From positions 56,188 to 120,187 of the forward strand of contig QXXC01000009.1 of the NCBI GenBank assembly GCA_009911305.1: 64,000 nucleotides of DNA, in the 5' to 3' direction. The stretch is from Clostridiaceae bacterium. GTDB taxonomy: Bacteria; Bacillota; Clostridia; Lachnospirales; Lachnospiraceae. Made by a program: the position numbers and the translations under genes. The stretch's first letter is position 1. The number at the start of each line of letters is the position of its first letter. Shown piece by piece: positions 53,819 to 61,997 of the stretch. The notes beneath the pieces are model-generated. The model was not told the origin of the DNA. It searched no databases and saw only the letters and a list, made by a program, of their open reading frames with translations.

Positions 53819-53847
53819 TTGTTTTTATTTTTAATCTATGCTATAAT
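53819..53847 (+). promoter_or_regulatory. SigA-type promoter of the AGCS symporter
   Basis: TTGTTT (53819-53824), 17 bases, TATAAT (53842-53847), 55 bases before the ATG. Confidence 0.75.
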
Positions 53848-53902
53848 ATTTTCAGTCAGGGACGTATTTTTTTATAACTATCAAGAAAAGGAGAATTCTG
53901 TT

Positions 53903-55276
53903 ATGGAAGCACTGGAAACAGTTCTGGCAAAATTCAACTCAATTTTATGGGGTAACTGGCTGGTATTTGTTCTTCTGGCCCTCGGTGTGCTCTACACCTT
54001 CACGAATGGATTTATCCAAATCCGCTATTTTGGGTTTATTATTAAGAAAACCCTGATCGACTCATTTAGAGCGAGAAATGAGGACAAGGGAAGCGGCTCT
54101 ATCTCCACCTTCAAGGCCATGATGGTCACGCTGGCAGGCAATGTCGGCGGCGGCAACGTGGTCGGCGTTGCGACGGCCATTGTGGCGGGCGGCATGGGAG
54201 CTGTATTCTGGATGTGGTTCGCCGCATTTTTCGGCATGGCCTTAAAATACGGTGAGATTGTCCTTTCCCAGCTTTACCGTGGGCGCGATAAGGACGGAAA
54301 TCTTTTAAGCGGACCGATGTATTACATTCGGGACGGGCTGAAAGCGCCATGGCTCGGCATCGTGATCGCAGCTCTGATGTGCCTGAAGATGATGGGTGCA
54401 AACCTCGTTCAGTCCAATACGATCTCCGGTATTCTGAATACACAGTATGGAGTTCCCACATGGCTGGTAGGTATTTTTCTCATCGGGCTTTTGATGTGCA
54501 TCACTCTGGGCGGCTTAAAACGCGTTGCGGACATCGCCACCTCCCTGGTGCCGACCATGTCTATTTTTTACATTGTGATCGGTATCCTGGTGATCCTTCT
54601 CAATATCGGACAGGTTCCGGCCGTATTCGCCCTGATCTTCTCCGAGGCGTTTTCCATGCAGGCTGTGGCAGGCGGCACGGGCGGCTATGTGATGGCAAAG
54701 GCCATGCAGTTTGGTATCACCCGCGGCATGTACTCCAATGAGGCCGGCGAAGGCACAGCTCCTTTTGCCCATGGCTCCTCCCTGGTGGATCATCCCTGTG
54801 AAGAGGGAATTACCGGCGTGACAGAGGTCTTTCTTGATACGATCGTTATCTGTACCATTACCGCCCTCGTGATCGGCGTAACCGGAATCTATCAGCAGGA
54901 AGATCTGAACGCTACCGTTATGGCGATCTCCGCCTTTGGCACCATCTGGACCCCATTAAAGCATCTGGGCGCGTTTGCCCTGCTTGTTTTCTGCTTTACC
55001 ACTCTGATGGGGCAGTGGTTCAACGCGGCGAAAAGCTTTACATATGCGTTCGGACCTGCCCTGACCGGCAAAATCAAGTATATTTATCCGTTCCTCTGCA
55101 TCGTAGGGGCCGTACAGAAGATCAGCCTGGTCTGGACCGTGCAGGATCTGGCCATGGGGCTTGTGATTATCCCAAATATGATCGCCCTGGTTGTACTCTT
55201 CCCGCAGGTGCGCAGGCAGACGAAAGAGTATTTTTCCAACCCGAAATTTTATCCGAAGGCTGCTTCCAGGCATTAA
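53903..55276 (+). CDS. alanine/glycine:cation symporter (AGCS family)
   Basis: 457 residues with about 10-11 membrane helices. Family motifs: GSISTFKAMMVTLAGNVGGGNVVGVATAI, WMWFAAFFGMALKYGEIVL, GPMYYIRDGL, and SNEAGEGTAPFAHGSS. It takes up alanine or glycine with sodium. ATG 53903 follows AAAAGGAGAATTCT; the open frame to 53819 begins at the promoter and is not translated. A single-gene unit on the plus strand. Confidence 0.93.
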   Translation: MEALETVLAKFNSILWGNWLVFVLLALGVLYTFTNGFIQIRYFGFIIKKTLIDSFRARNEDKGSGSISTFKAMMVTLAGNVGGGNVVGVATAIVAGGMGAVFWMWFAAFFGMALKYGEIVLSQLYRGRDKDGNLLSGPMYYIRDGLKAPWLGIVIAALMCLKMMGANLVQSNTISGILNTQYGVPTWLVGIFLIGLLMCITLGGLKRVADIATSLVPTMSIFYIVIGILVILLNIGQVPAVFALIFSEAFSMQAVAGGTGGYVMAKAMQFGITRGMYSNEAGEGTAPFAHGSSLVDHPCEEGITGVTEVFLDTIVICTITALVIGVTGIYQQEDLNATVMAISAFGTIWTPLKHLGAFALLVFCFTTLMGQWFNAAKSFTYAFGPALTGKIKYIYPFLCIVGAVQKISLVWTVQDLAMGLVIIPNMIALVVLFPQVRRQTKEYFSNPKFYPKAASRH

Positions 55277-55404
55277 TTAAGGAAGCCCTTTAAACATATT
55301 TCATGATGGCTATGGCGGCGGCAGTTCCGAACCATCTGCGCATCCTATGTACCGGCCGTACGGCTGTACAGCGGGCGCCTCATCGCGAAGTGATTTTCAC
55401 GGGC

Positions 55405-55568
55405 TAGAGCGTGTTTGAAAATTGCTTTCTGACAGATGTGCGTCACAATTTGTGGGAGATTTGTGCCAAATGAAGGGCGCATAGCGGGCTATGTAACCTG
55501 AATTTGGCGCAAATATCACGCAAAGTGGGGCGTGCAGATGGCGGGAATGAATTTTCAAACACGCTCTA
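55405..55568. repeat. full-length 164-bp MITE-like palindromic element
   Basis: 18-bp terminal inverted repeats (TAGAGCGTGTTTGAAAAT and its complement). The inside is also nearly self-complementary: TTTGTGGGAGATTTGTGCCAAAT on the left matches ATTTGGCGCAAATATCACGCAAA on the right (complement), and CATAG-CGGG-CTATG forms the tip, so the whole element can fold into one long hairpin. No coding capacity. It lies between convergent genes. Confidence 0.9.
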
Positions 55569-55616
55569 AGCAGCCGGACAGCATCATGCAGTATTCGTCC
55601 CTGAGTCTGAACGCAA

Positions 55617-55644
55617 GGCGGCGCCGGCAAAAGCCGGCGCCGCC
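55617..55644. terminator. strong hairpin after hflX
   Basis: GGCGGCGCCGGC / GCCGGCGCCGCC, 12-bp perfect stem with a 4-base loop, 12 bases past the hflX stop. No T run on either strand, so it may act as a 3' stabiliser as much as a terminator. Confidence 0.55.
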
Positions 55645-55656
55645 TGTTTCGTCATA

Positions 55657-56907
55657 CTAACCCATCAGGGCCGCATACTGTTCAGCCGGCACATATGCCT
55701 CGACGAATATCCCGTCCTCCCTGTACTCCTCCTTCAAAAGCTGGCCCTCTTTGCGGATCCGCTGGATTTTCCCCGCGTCGCGGTACGGATAGAGCCGTTC
55801 CAGATAGATCCGCCGGCTGCGCAGGATCTTCTCCAGAAGCAATTTTAATTCCTCCGTCCCCTCCCCGGTCTTTGCCGAAATCCGCACCTGATAATCAGAG
55901 CGCAGATCCCGCAGGATCGCCTGCCCGCTCAGGCAGTCGATCTTATTAAATACAGTGATGATGATCTTATCCTCAATCCCCAGCTCGCGCAGCGTCTCGT
56001 ATACCACATGCAGCCGCAGATCCATCTGATCATCCGAGCAGTCCGCCACATGGAGCAGGATATCGCTGTAGCGCGCCTCCTCCAGGGTGCTCTTAAAGGC
56101 CTCGATCAGATGATGGGGAAGCTTGCGGATAAAGCCCACTGTATCTGTCAGGAGAATGGTTTCTCCGCCGGGAAGCAGGCAGCCTCTCGTCGTCGGATCC
56201 AGCGTCGCGAACAGCTTGTCCTCTGCGAGGATCCCGGCTCCTGTCAGGCTGTTAAGCAGCGTTGATTTGCCCGCATTTGTATAGCCTACAATCGCCGCGG
56301 ACAGCGCATGGCTGCGCTGCCTCTTTTTCCTTGAAATCTCCCTGTGGCGCTTTACGCCCTCAAGCTCCTCCTTTAGCTGCCCGATACGGCTGTGGATCAG
56401 CCGCCGGTCCATCTCCAGCTTTTTCTCACCCGGCCCCCTTGTCCCGATCCCGCCTCCCAGGCGGGACAGAGAGCTGCGAAGGCCCACCAGGCGCACAGCC
56501 CTGTATTTTAGCTGCGCCAGCTCCACCTGAATCTTGCCCTCGCTGCTCGTCGCATGGGAGGCAAAGATATCGAGAATCACCATGGTCCGATCCATTACCT
56601 TTGTCTCCAGCGCTGCTTCAAGATTGCGCATCTGCGCCGGGGACAGCTCGTCGTCGCAGACAATCCCCGTCGCCCCAAGCGCCTCGATCCTGTCCCTTAA
56701 CTCCTCAAGCTTTCCCTTTCCCAGATAAGTGCCGGGATGGATCCGCTCCCGGTTCTGGATCACACGCCCCACGCTCACGCCGTTCGCTGTTTTCACCAGC
56801 TCCGCCAGCTCGTCAAGAGAGCGCTCGGTATCATCCTCCTCACAGGTGCTCACTCCCACCAGGATCACCCGCTCCTCCTCTTCCTTAAGCTCAATTAAAT
56901 CTGCCAT
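55657..56907 (-). CDS. hflX: ribosome-associated GTPase HflX
   Basis: 416 residues. N-terminal HflX domain with IQNRERIHPGTYLGKGKLEEL and GIGTRGPGEKKLEMDRRLI; GTPase motifs G1 VGYTNAGKSTLLN, G3 DTVGFIRKLPHHLI and G4 FNKIDCL. It splits stalled ribosomes. The start is ATG 56907 after AGGAGGGCT; the frame extends to 57030 but overlaps the lipoprotein gene with no homology. Confidence 0.95.
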   Translation of the reverse strand: MADLIELKEEEERVILVGVSTCEEDDTERSLDELAELVKTANGVSVGRVIQNRERIHPGTYLGKGKLEELRDRIEALGATGIVCDDELSPAQMRNLEAALETKVMDRTMVILDIFASHATSSEGKIQVELAQLKYRAVRLVGLRSSLSRLGGGIGTRGPGEKKLEMDRRLIHSRIGQLKEELEGVKRHREISRKKRQRSHALSAAIVGYTNAGKSTLLNSLTGAGILAEDKLFATLDPTTRGCLLPGGETILLTDTVGFIRKLPHHLIEAFKSTLEEARYSDILLHVADCSDDQMDLRLHVVYETLRELGIEDKIIITVFNKIDCLSGQAILRDLRSDYQVRISAKTGEGTEELKLLLEKILRSRRIYLERLYPYRDAGKIQRIRKEGQLLKEEYREDGIFVEAYVPAEQYAALMG

Positions 56908-56917
56908 AGCCCTCCTG

Positions 56918-57694
56918 TCACCGACTCTCCAAAAATGAAATCTCCCGCTCAACCTCCGGCACGGATCCCCAGGAAGCCCGGTACTCCCGAAGCAGCTCAA
57001 GCGCTTTTGCAAAGTCCAGCTTCTGTTCATATACAGCCGCCAGATTGCGCGTCAGAGCGGCAGCCGCCTCGCCTTCCGCCTGCAAAAGCCCCTGCTCAAA
57101 GTAACGGATGGCCTCGTCAGGGTTTCCCGCCTGTGCAAGGCTGAGTCCCATCTGATTCAAAATCCCCGGCCCGGCCATGCCGCTGTCAATCGCCGTCCGG
57201 CAGTATTCCAGCGCTTTTTCCGTCTCTCCCGCCTGTCTGGCCGCCTCTGAGAGCGCTGTCAGCGCAGCGGACGCGGCGGCCTGCGCGCTCTGCTCCGATA
57301 CCCTGGGAAGCTCTGCCGCTGTCTCATAATCCGCCTGCGCCGTCTCAAAATTTCCGGCCATCGCCTCAGCGGCCGCCTTATAATACCGGTATTCCGCCCG
57401 TTCGTCGTCCACCTGCTCCAGCGTGCCGTACGTATAAGCCGCGGCTGCATAGTCCCCGGCCATGTATTCCGCCTCGCCCCGGTATTTTAAAATATCCAGC
57501 TCAAACCGGTGCACGATCCCGTCGGACGCATCCAGCGCCTCCTCAAACGAAGCGATCGCCCCGCTGTAATCCCCTGCCGCCATCTTCTCAATACCCGAAA
57601 TCCTGGCCTCCTTCGCCTCTTTAGGTTCCCCGCACCCGCCGCAGGCCAGGACGGCCGCGAGCAGGCCGATGCAGAAACTGATCCGTCGTCTCAT
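56918..57694 (-). CDS. TPR-repeat lipoprotein
   Basis: 258 residues. A lipoprotein signal (MRRRISFCIGLLAAVLACGGC) is followed by about six tetratricopeptide-like helical pairs: GDYSGAIASFEEALDA, GDYAAAAYTYGTLEQ, GETEKALEYCRTAIDSG, GNPDEAIRYFEQGLLQ, LDFAKALELLREY. It should sit on the outer face of the membrane as a protein-binding scaffold. Ten bases separate it from hflX. Confidence 0.85.
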   Translation of the reverse strand: MRRRISFCIGLLAAVLACGGCGEPKEAKEARISGIEKMAAGDYSGAIASFEEALDASDGIVHRFELDILKYRGEAEYMAGDYAAAAYTYGTLEQVDDERAEYRYYKAAAEAMAGNFETAQADYETAAELPRVSEQSAQAAASAALTALSEAARQAGETEKALEYCRTAIDSGMAGPGILNQMGLSLAQAGNPDEAIRYFEQGLLQAEGEAAAALTRNLAAVYEQKLDFAKALELLREYRASWGSVPEVEREISFLESR

Positions 57695-57746
57695 CCGTTA
57701 TTCTTCCCTCTTTCCTCTGTGCAAATGCATCCGCCAAAGCATTGCT

Positions 57747-58178
57747 TTAATTCACCCCCGTGCTCCCGTGCCCTCCCCGGTCCGCATGGCCCAGCGCCGC
57801 TGTCTCCTCAAACACAAGCGCCGGCTGATGCTCCATAATCCGGAACTGGCAGATGCGGTCATTGACATGGATCACGGTATCCCGCAGGGCATACGCCGGG
57901 AAAAACCACTGATCCTGATCCCCGCAGTAGCTCTCGTCAATCACCCCCATATGGTTCGTCTGGATAATCCCGAAATTCTTGAATGTACTGCTCCTGGGAA
58001 CCACATGGGCCTCATACCCGGCCGGCAGCTCCATCGCCACGCCTAAGGGGATCAGGGCAAACTCCCCCTTTTTCAGCACAGTCTCCTTTGCCGCCCGCAG
58101 ATCAATCCAGTCCGATTTGCCGCCGATATAGGCCAGCTTTTCTATGTCTTCTGTGAAATATTTGATTCTGATCTTCAT
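57747..58178 (-). CDS. dut: dUTP diphosphatase
   Basis: 143 residues, trimeric dUTPase fold. Motifs: [58 protein letters not shown] and the C-terminal nucleotide-closing [12 protein letters not shown]. It removes dUTP and makes dUMP. The ribosome site before ATG 58178 is GGACAGGAGAACAAC. Confidence 0.94.
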   Translation of the reverse strand: MKIRIKYFTEDIEKLAYIGGKSDWIDLRAAKETVLKKGEFALIPLGVAMELPAGYEAHVVPRSSTFKNFGIIQTNHMGVIDESYCGDQDQWFFPAYALRDTVIHVNDRICQFRIMEHQPALVFEETAALGHADRGGHGSTGVN

Positions 58179-58243
58179 GTTGTTGTTCTCCTGTCCTTTG
58201 TCCTGCTGAAATAAACCGTTTATCCATTATACATTGGGCTGCC

Positions 58244-58266
58244 GGAGCGTGTCTCAGACATGCTCC
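58244..58266. repeat. minimal palindromic copy of the TCTGAA-type repeat
   Basis: GGAGCGTGTCT and AGACATGCTCC flank a single base; 11-bp arms with one mismatch. Confidence 0.6.
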
Positions 58267-58334
58267 AGCCTAACTTTACCATAAATTTGAATTTCCAACA
58301 AGAGGCTGACGGGGATTTTTAGAGGGGAGCCGAA

Positions 58335-58374
58335 AAGCCGTCCCCTGCCTGCCATCACAGCAGAGGAACGGCTT
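58335..58374 (-). terminator. hairpin downstream of the gltS remnant
   Basis: AAGCCGTTCCTCTGC pairs with GCAGGCAGGGGACGGCTT (minus strand, small bulge), followed by TTTCGG. Probably the old terminator of the symporter gene. Confidence 0.6.
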
Positions 58375-58421
58375 CCCGACGTAAACAAACGCATCCATTC
58401 ACATGGATTTCAGATGATGGA

Positions 58422-58735
58422 TTAAAGCAGATTCATAAACGTGGTCAGCACCATGGAATGAAAGAAATCCACAAACAGGCTTCCCACCAGCGGTACGATA
58501 AAGAACGCTCTTGGAGCCGGGCCAAACCGCCGTCAGGCCGCTCCCGACTGCATCCTGCACGATACAGATTCCCACGGCCAGCGCCGGGAAACTAAACACC
58601 TGGACTCCACCCTTTTTCATCAGGCCGTAAAGCCCACGCTGCAGAAAAAGATGGTCATAAATACGCTCTGAAACGTTTGCTCAAACGAAATCTCCGGCAC
58701 TCCGGCAACCGGAGCCGGAATACAGCATTTGCTAT
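58422..58735 (-). pseudogene. gltS: C-terminal remnant of a sodium/glutamate symporter (gltS) gene
   Basis: Three frames on the minus strand together read as the GltS C-terminus: FEQTFQSVFMTIFFCSVGFTA (then TGA TGA), LMKKGGVQVFSFPALAVGICIVQDAVG, and after a frameshift RRFGPAPRAFFIVPLVGSLF followed by VDFFHSMVLTTFMNLL and a stop. At least two stops and one frameshift separate them, and the N-terminal two thirds are absent. So a glutamate transporter has been lost here. Confidence 0.78.
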
Positions 58736-58772
58736 GGTAAGACAATTGATAACATGTTGCCGGATTTTTTAA

Positions 58773-59441
58773 TTATTTTTTAACAGTTCCGGAAACAGCC
58801 TCTTCCGGATCGCCCTCAGACAAAGCCTCCGGCGCCTTTGCAGCCGCGCGCTCTGATTCTTCCTCCCCCATGGCCGCAAGCTTTAATTCCTCCTGCGCCT
58901 CCAGGCGGAACTCGTCTATCTTTCCGGGAGCCGGAGCGGGCAGATCGCTGGTGGAACCGACGCCGAAGCGCCGGAGAAATTCCTCTGTCGTCGCAAATAA
59001 GGCCGGCCGGCCCGGAGCGTCCAGGCGGCCCACCTCGTAGACGAGATTATAGTCGATCAGGCGGTTTACGGCATGATCCGACTTCACGCCCCGGATCTTT
59101 TCAATCTCCAGCTTGGTGATCGGCTGCTTATAGGCAATGATGGAAAGGGTTTCCAGCGCCACGTCGGTCAGAACCTGTTTTTTGGGCGCAGACGCCACCT
59201 CGATCAGATTTTCATAGTATTCAGCCCGGGTGCACATCTGCCAGCTATCCTCCAGCCGGGTGATCTGCATCCCGTGCTTTCCCCTGTCATAGCGCTTTTT
59301 AAGGCGCAGCGCCGCCTCCCTCGCCGTCTCCTTGTCCTCCCGGAGGGCTGCCGCGAGCTGCCCTGTCTCCACGGATCTGCCCATGGCAAACAGTACGGCC
59401 TCCACAATGGCCTCTTCCTCTGCACTCTTATTCTTTTTCAT
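58773..59441 (-). CDS. scpB: segregation and condensation protein B
   Basis: 222 residues of winged-helix type: IVEAVLFAMGRSVETGQLAAAL, RLEDSWQMCTRAEYYENL, LTDVALETLSIIAYKQPITKLEIEKIRGV and LYEVGRLDAPGRPALFATT-like end (here YEVGRLDAPGRPALFATTE). A Pro/Glu/Ala-rich tail follows. With ScpA and SMC it compacts chromosomes. ATG 59441 follows GGAGGATTTTG and overlaps scpA by 14 bases. Confidence 0.94.
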   Translation of the reverse strand: MKKNKSAEEEAIVEAVLFAMGRSVETGQLAAALREDKETAREAALRLKKRYDRGKHGMQITRLEDSWQMCTRAEYYENLIEVASAPKKQVLTDVALETLSIIAYKQPITKLEIEKIRGVKSDHAVNRLIDYNLVYEVGRLDAPGRPALFATTEEFLRRFGVGSTSDLPAPAPGKIDEFRLEAQEELKLAAMGEEESERAAAKAPEALSEGDPEEAVSGTVKK

Positions 59442-60225
59442 CAAAATCCTCCAGGCCCTCAAGGGAAATTTCCTCTGCCCCTTCCGTGTCCCGGGCCTCT
59501 ATGTACATGTCGCTAAAAGGCGCTTCCTGGCTCAAATACACCCTTCCGATCTTCATCAGCTCCAGAACGGCCAGAAAGGTCACTACCACGTCCAGGCGGT
59601 CCGTCCGGCGCTTTAAAATGTCGTGAAAGCGAAAGCGTCTGTGCGACCTGGCATACTCCATCACGGAGCCAATCCGCTGCTCTAAGCTGACCGGCTCCTT
59701 GCGGATCGTCCCAAAACGGCTCCGGACCGGATCGATCTTATCCTCGCTGCGCTTCATGACAGACTGAAAAATCTTCTGCAGCCTGGCAAGCGTTAAGCCC
59801 TCCAGGAGGCTGTCCAGGTCAACCGGCGCCTCATACTTCGCCACCTCCTTGGGGATATCCGGTTCCCTGTAGAGGATAAGCTGCGCGTCCCTCTCCATCT
59901 CCATAAGCTCCCGGGCCATATATTTATACATCTTATATTCCAGAAGGCGGCGCGCCAGCTCCGCCCTCGGATCCTCCTCTTCCTCCTGCTCATCCCTTGC
60001 GGGCAGAAGCATCCGCGACTTGATGTCAATCAGCGTGGCTGCCATGACCAAAAAGTCGCTGACCACGTCCAGATCCTCCTGCTCCATGCGGCTGACATAA
60101 TCCAGATACTGCTCTGTGATCAGAACGATCGGAATGTCATAGATACTGACCTTATTCTTCTCAATCAAATGGAGCAGCAGATCAAGCGGACCCTCAAAAT
60201 TGTCGAGCTTGTAGGAAAGAACCAT
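59428..60225 (-). CDS. scpA: segregation and condensation protein A (kleisin)
   Basis: 265 residues. Kleisin N-terminus YKLDNFEGPLDLLLHLIEKNKVSIYDIPI and DVVSDFLVMAATLIDIKSRMLLP are diagnostic; the C-terminal winged helix has RRTDRLDVVVTFLAVLELMK. It bridges the SMC heads. The order metallophosphoesterase-scpA-scpB is compact (13-base gap, then overlap). Confidence 0.95.
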   Translation of the reverse strand: MVLSYKLDNFEGPLDLLLHLIEKNKVSIYDIPIVLITEQYLDYVSRMEQEDLDVVSDFLVMAATLIDIKSRMLLPARDEQEEEEDPRAELARRLLEYKMYKYMARELMEMERDAQLILYREPDIPKEVAKYEAPVDLDSLLEGLTLARLQKIFQSVMKRSEDKIDPVRSRFGTIRKEPVSLEQRIGSVMEYARSHRRFRFHDILKRRTDRLDVVVTFLAVLELMKIGRVYLSQEAPFSDMYIEARDTEGAEEISLEGLEDFDEKE

Positions 60226-60238
60226 TCAAAAACCTCCC

Positions 60239-61105
60239 TTAACCGCCGCCGCGGATCGTCACCCACACGAGATGCGGCCGATCGTTCAGACGGATATTGA
60301 TCGAATGCGTGCCGAGCCCCCGGCTCACGATCATCGTCTTCCCGTCCCTGTCAAAGCGCCCCGCGCACCAGGGCAGGAAAAAATGATACTGCGGGGTCAT
60401 CACCCCGCCCAGGAACGGGATCCGGATGGTTCCCCCGTGGAAATGGCCGGACAGCGTCAGATCCGCCCCCCATTTCCGGCACTCCTCAAAAAACAGGGGG
60501 GAATGGAACAAAAGGATCTGGAAGCGATCCCCGGACGCCTCTCCCACGCGCCGTCTCAGCGTCCCCTCCGGAAGTTCCGGGATCGTAAAGCGATGCCTGT
60601 AATACGCCTCGTCCAAGTTGGCTCCCGTGATGCGCACCGCCTCCCCGAAATCCGCTCCCGCATCGGACAGATAATGGACGCCCGCCGCCTCAAGCGCAGC
60701 CACAAACTCATCATACTGATCCCCGTAAATATCCCGCTCCTCGTTCATGCGCTCCTCATGGTTCCCGTTCGCGTAGTACACCGGAAAGCGTCCGGCCAGA
60801 CGCCTGACCAGGCAGAGAGCCGGATCCATGTCCCGCTCCCCCTTGCACACCATCATATCCCCGCCGATCAGGACCGCATCCGGGCGGATCCGCCCGATCT
60901 CCCGCACCAGGCGCTCATTGCGCGCGCCGAATTCATTATTATGTAGATCCGAAAGAAACACGAAATTCACTTCGCCTTTGGGGAACTTTTTCGTATGGAT
61001 CACATACCGCTGTGTGACGAAATGCTTCTTCTCATACTCAGACCAGAGAGCCAGTCCCCCCGCGATCCCCAATATACCTGCAAGCAGCGCAGCCAGCACG
61101 CCCAT
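60239..61105 (-). CDS. membrane-anchored metallophosphoesterase (YkuE/YaeI-like)
   Basis: 288 residues. One N-terminal membrane helix (about 3-20), then calcineurin-like motifs FLSDLHNNEFG (D-x-H), GGDMMVCKG (GD-x2), YANGNHEERM (GNHE), LLFHSPLFFE and LSGHFHGGTIRIP. YkuE-like enzymes sit at the cell surface and act on phosphate esters or diphosphate lipids; the substrate is unknown. The ATG abuts GGAGGG, so translation may in fact begin at GTG 61099. Confidence 0.88.
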   Translation of the reverse strand: MGVLAALLAGILGIAGGLALWSEYEKKHFVTQRYVIHTKKFPKGEVNFVFLSDLHNNEFGARNERLVREIGRIRPDAVLIGGDMMVCKGERDMDPALCLVRRLAGRFPVYYANGNHEERMNEERDIYGDQYDEFVAALEAAGVHYLSDAGADFGEAVRITGANLDEAYYRHRFTIPELPEGTLRRRVGEASGDRFQILLFHSPLFFEECRKWGADLTLSGHFHGGTIRIPFLGGVMTPQYHFFLPWCAGRFDRDGKTMIVSRGLGTHSINIRLNDRPHLVWVTIRGGG

Positions 61106-61249
61106 CCCTCCTGCCTGTCAAAATCTGACCGGGCCCTTTGAAAACAGCCGCCGGGCCCGGCCCTCAAACGGATTACCACGCCTTCCCTGCCCCGCAGGCC
61201 GCCATGATAACCGAACCATCGCATTCCCGCGGCAGTCCGCGGATGAATG

Positions 61250-61864
61250 TCAGTGAATATTTTTGTAGAAATTCGTATACGGAGCCAGATCCATGCGCAC
61301 AAAATAGCCCTGCTCATGCTCGCAGACCGGGCAGTATTTCGGCGCCAGCTTTCCCTCATAGATATAGCCGCAGTTTAAGCATACCCAGTTCGTGTCCTCC
61401 TCTGAGGCAAACAGGGCGCTCCTCTCCAGAAGCTCCGCAAAGAGGCCGAAACGGTCGCCGTGCGTCTTCTCCACCTCGGCGATCATGTGGAACACCTGGC
61501 CGATACGGTCAAAGCCCTCTTCCAGGGCAATGTCGCCAAATTCGCGGTACACCGGATCATGCTCCTCAAACTCATTGTGCTCCGCGGCACGCAAAAGCTC
61601 TGCTGTCTTCCTGTGCAGATCCACCGGATAGCCGCCGTCGATCTGAATCGTCTCGCCGGTCAGTTCCCTGAGAAAATTGTAGAAGACCTCCGCGTGCTCC
61701 TTTTCCTGATCCGCCGTGTACTGGAATACCCTCTCAATCACCGGAAGGCCCTCCTGTTTCGCCGTCTGCGCGGCAAAGGTATAGCGGTTCCTCGCCTGGC
61801 TCTCCCCGGCAAAGGCCCGCATCAGGTTCTTCACCGTTCTGCTCGATTTTAAATTTGCATCCAT
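61250..61864 (-). CDS. rubrerythrin
   Basis: 204 residues. A ferritin-like diiron domain (AFAGESQARNRYTFAA, FQYTADQEKEHAEVFYNFL, HDPVYREFGDIALEEGF, MIAEVEKTHGDRF) precedes a rubredoxin domain with CLNCGYIYEG and CPVCEHEQGYF (two C-x2-C). It reduces hydrogen peroxide in anaerobes. ATG 61864 follows AGGAGGGATATGCA. Confidence 0.95.
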   Translation of the reverse strand: MDANLKSSRTVKNLMRAFAGESQARNRYTFAAQTAKQEGLPVIERVFQYTADQEKEHAEVFYNFLRELTGETIQIDGGYPVDLHRKTAELLRAAEHNEFEEHDPVYREFGDIALEEGFDRIGQVFHMIAEVEKTHGDRFGLFAELLERSALFASEEDTNWVCLNCGYIYEGKLAPKYCPVCEHEQGYFVRMDLAPYTNFYKNIH

Positions 61865-61997
61865 TGCATATCCCTCCTGTTTCATTCCATCATAGTAACA
61901 CATGAATGGTTTTACGTAGTATGTCCTGAAACAGGAAATCTATGCATGCTTTCAAAATCCCGCCGCTTCTGAACGTCCCGGCTGAACGGAGAGCGGT

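Noticed and set aside
60272..60946. 224-codon frame on the plus strand
   Set aside because: Shadow of the metallophosphoesterase gene, whose metal motifs are intact on the other strand.
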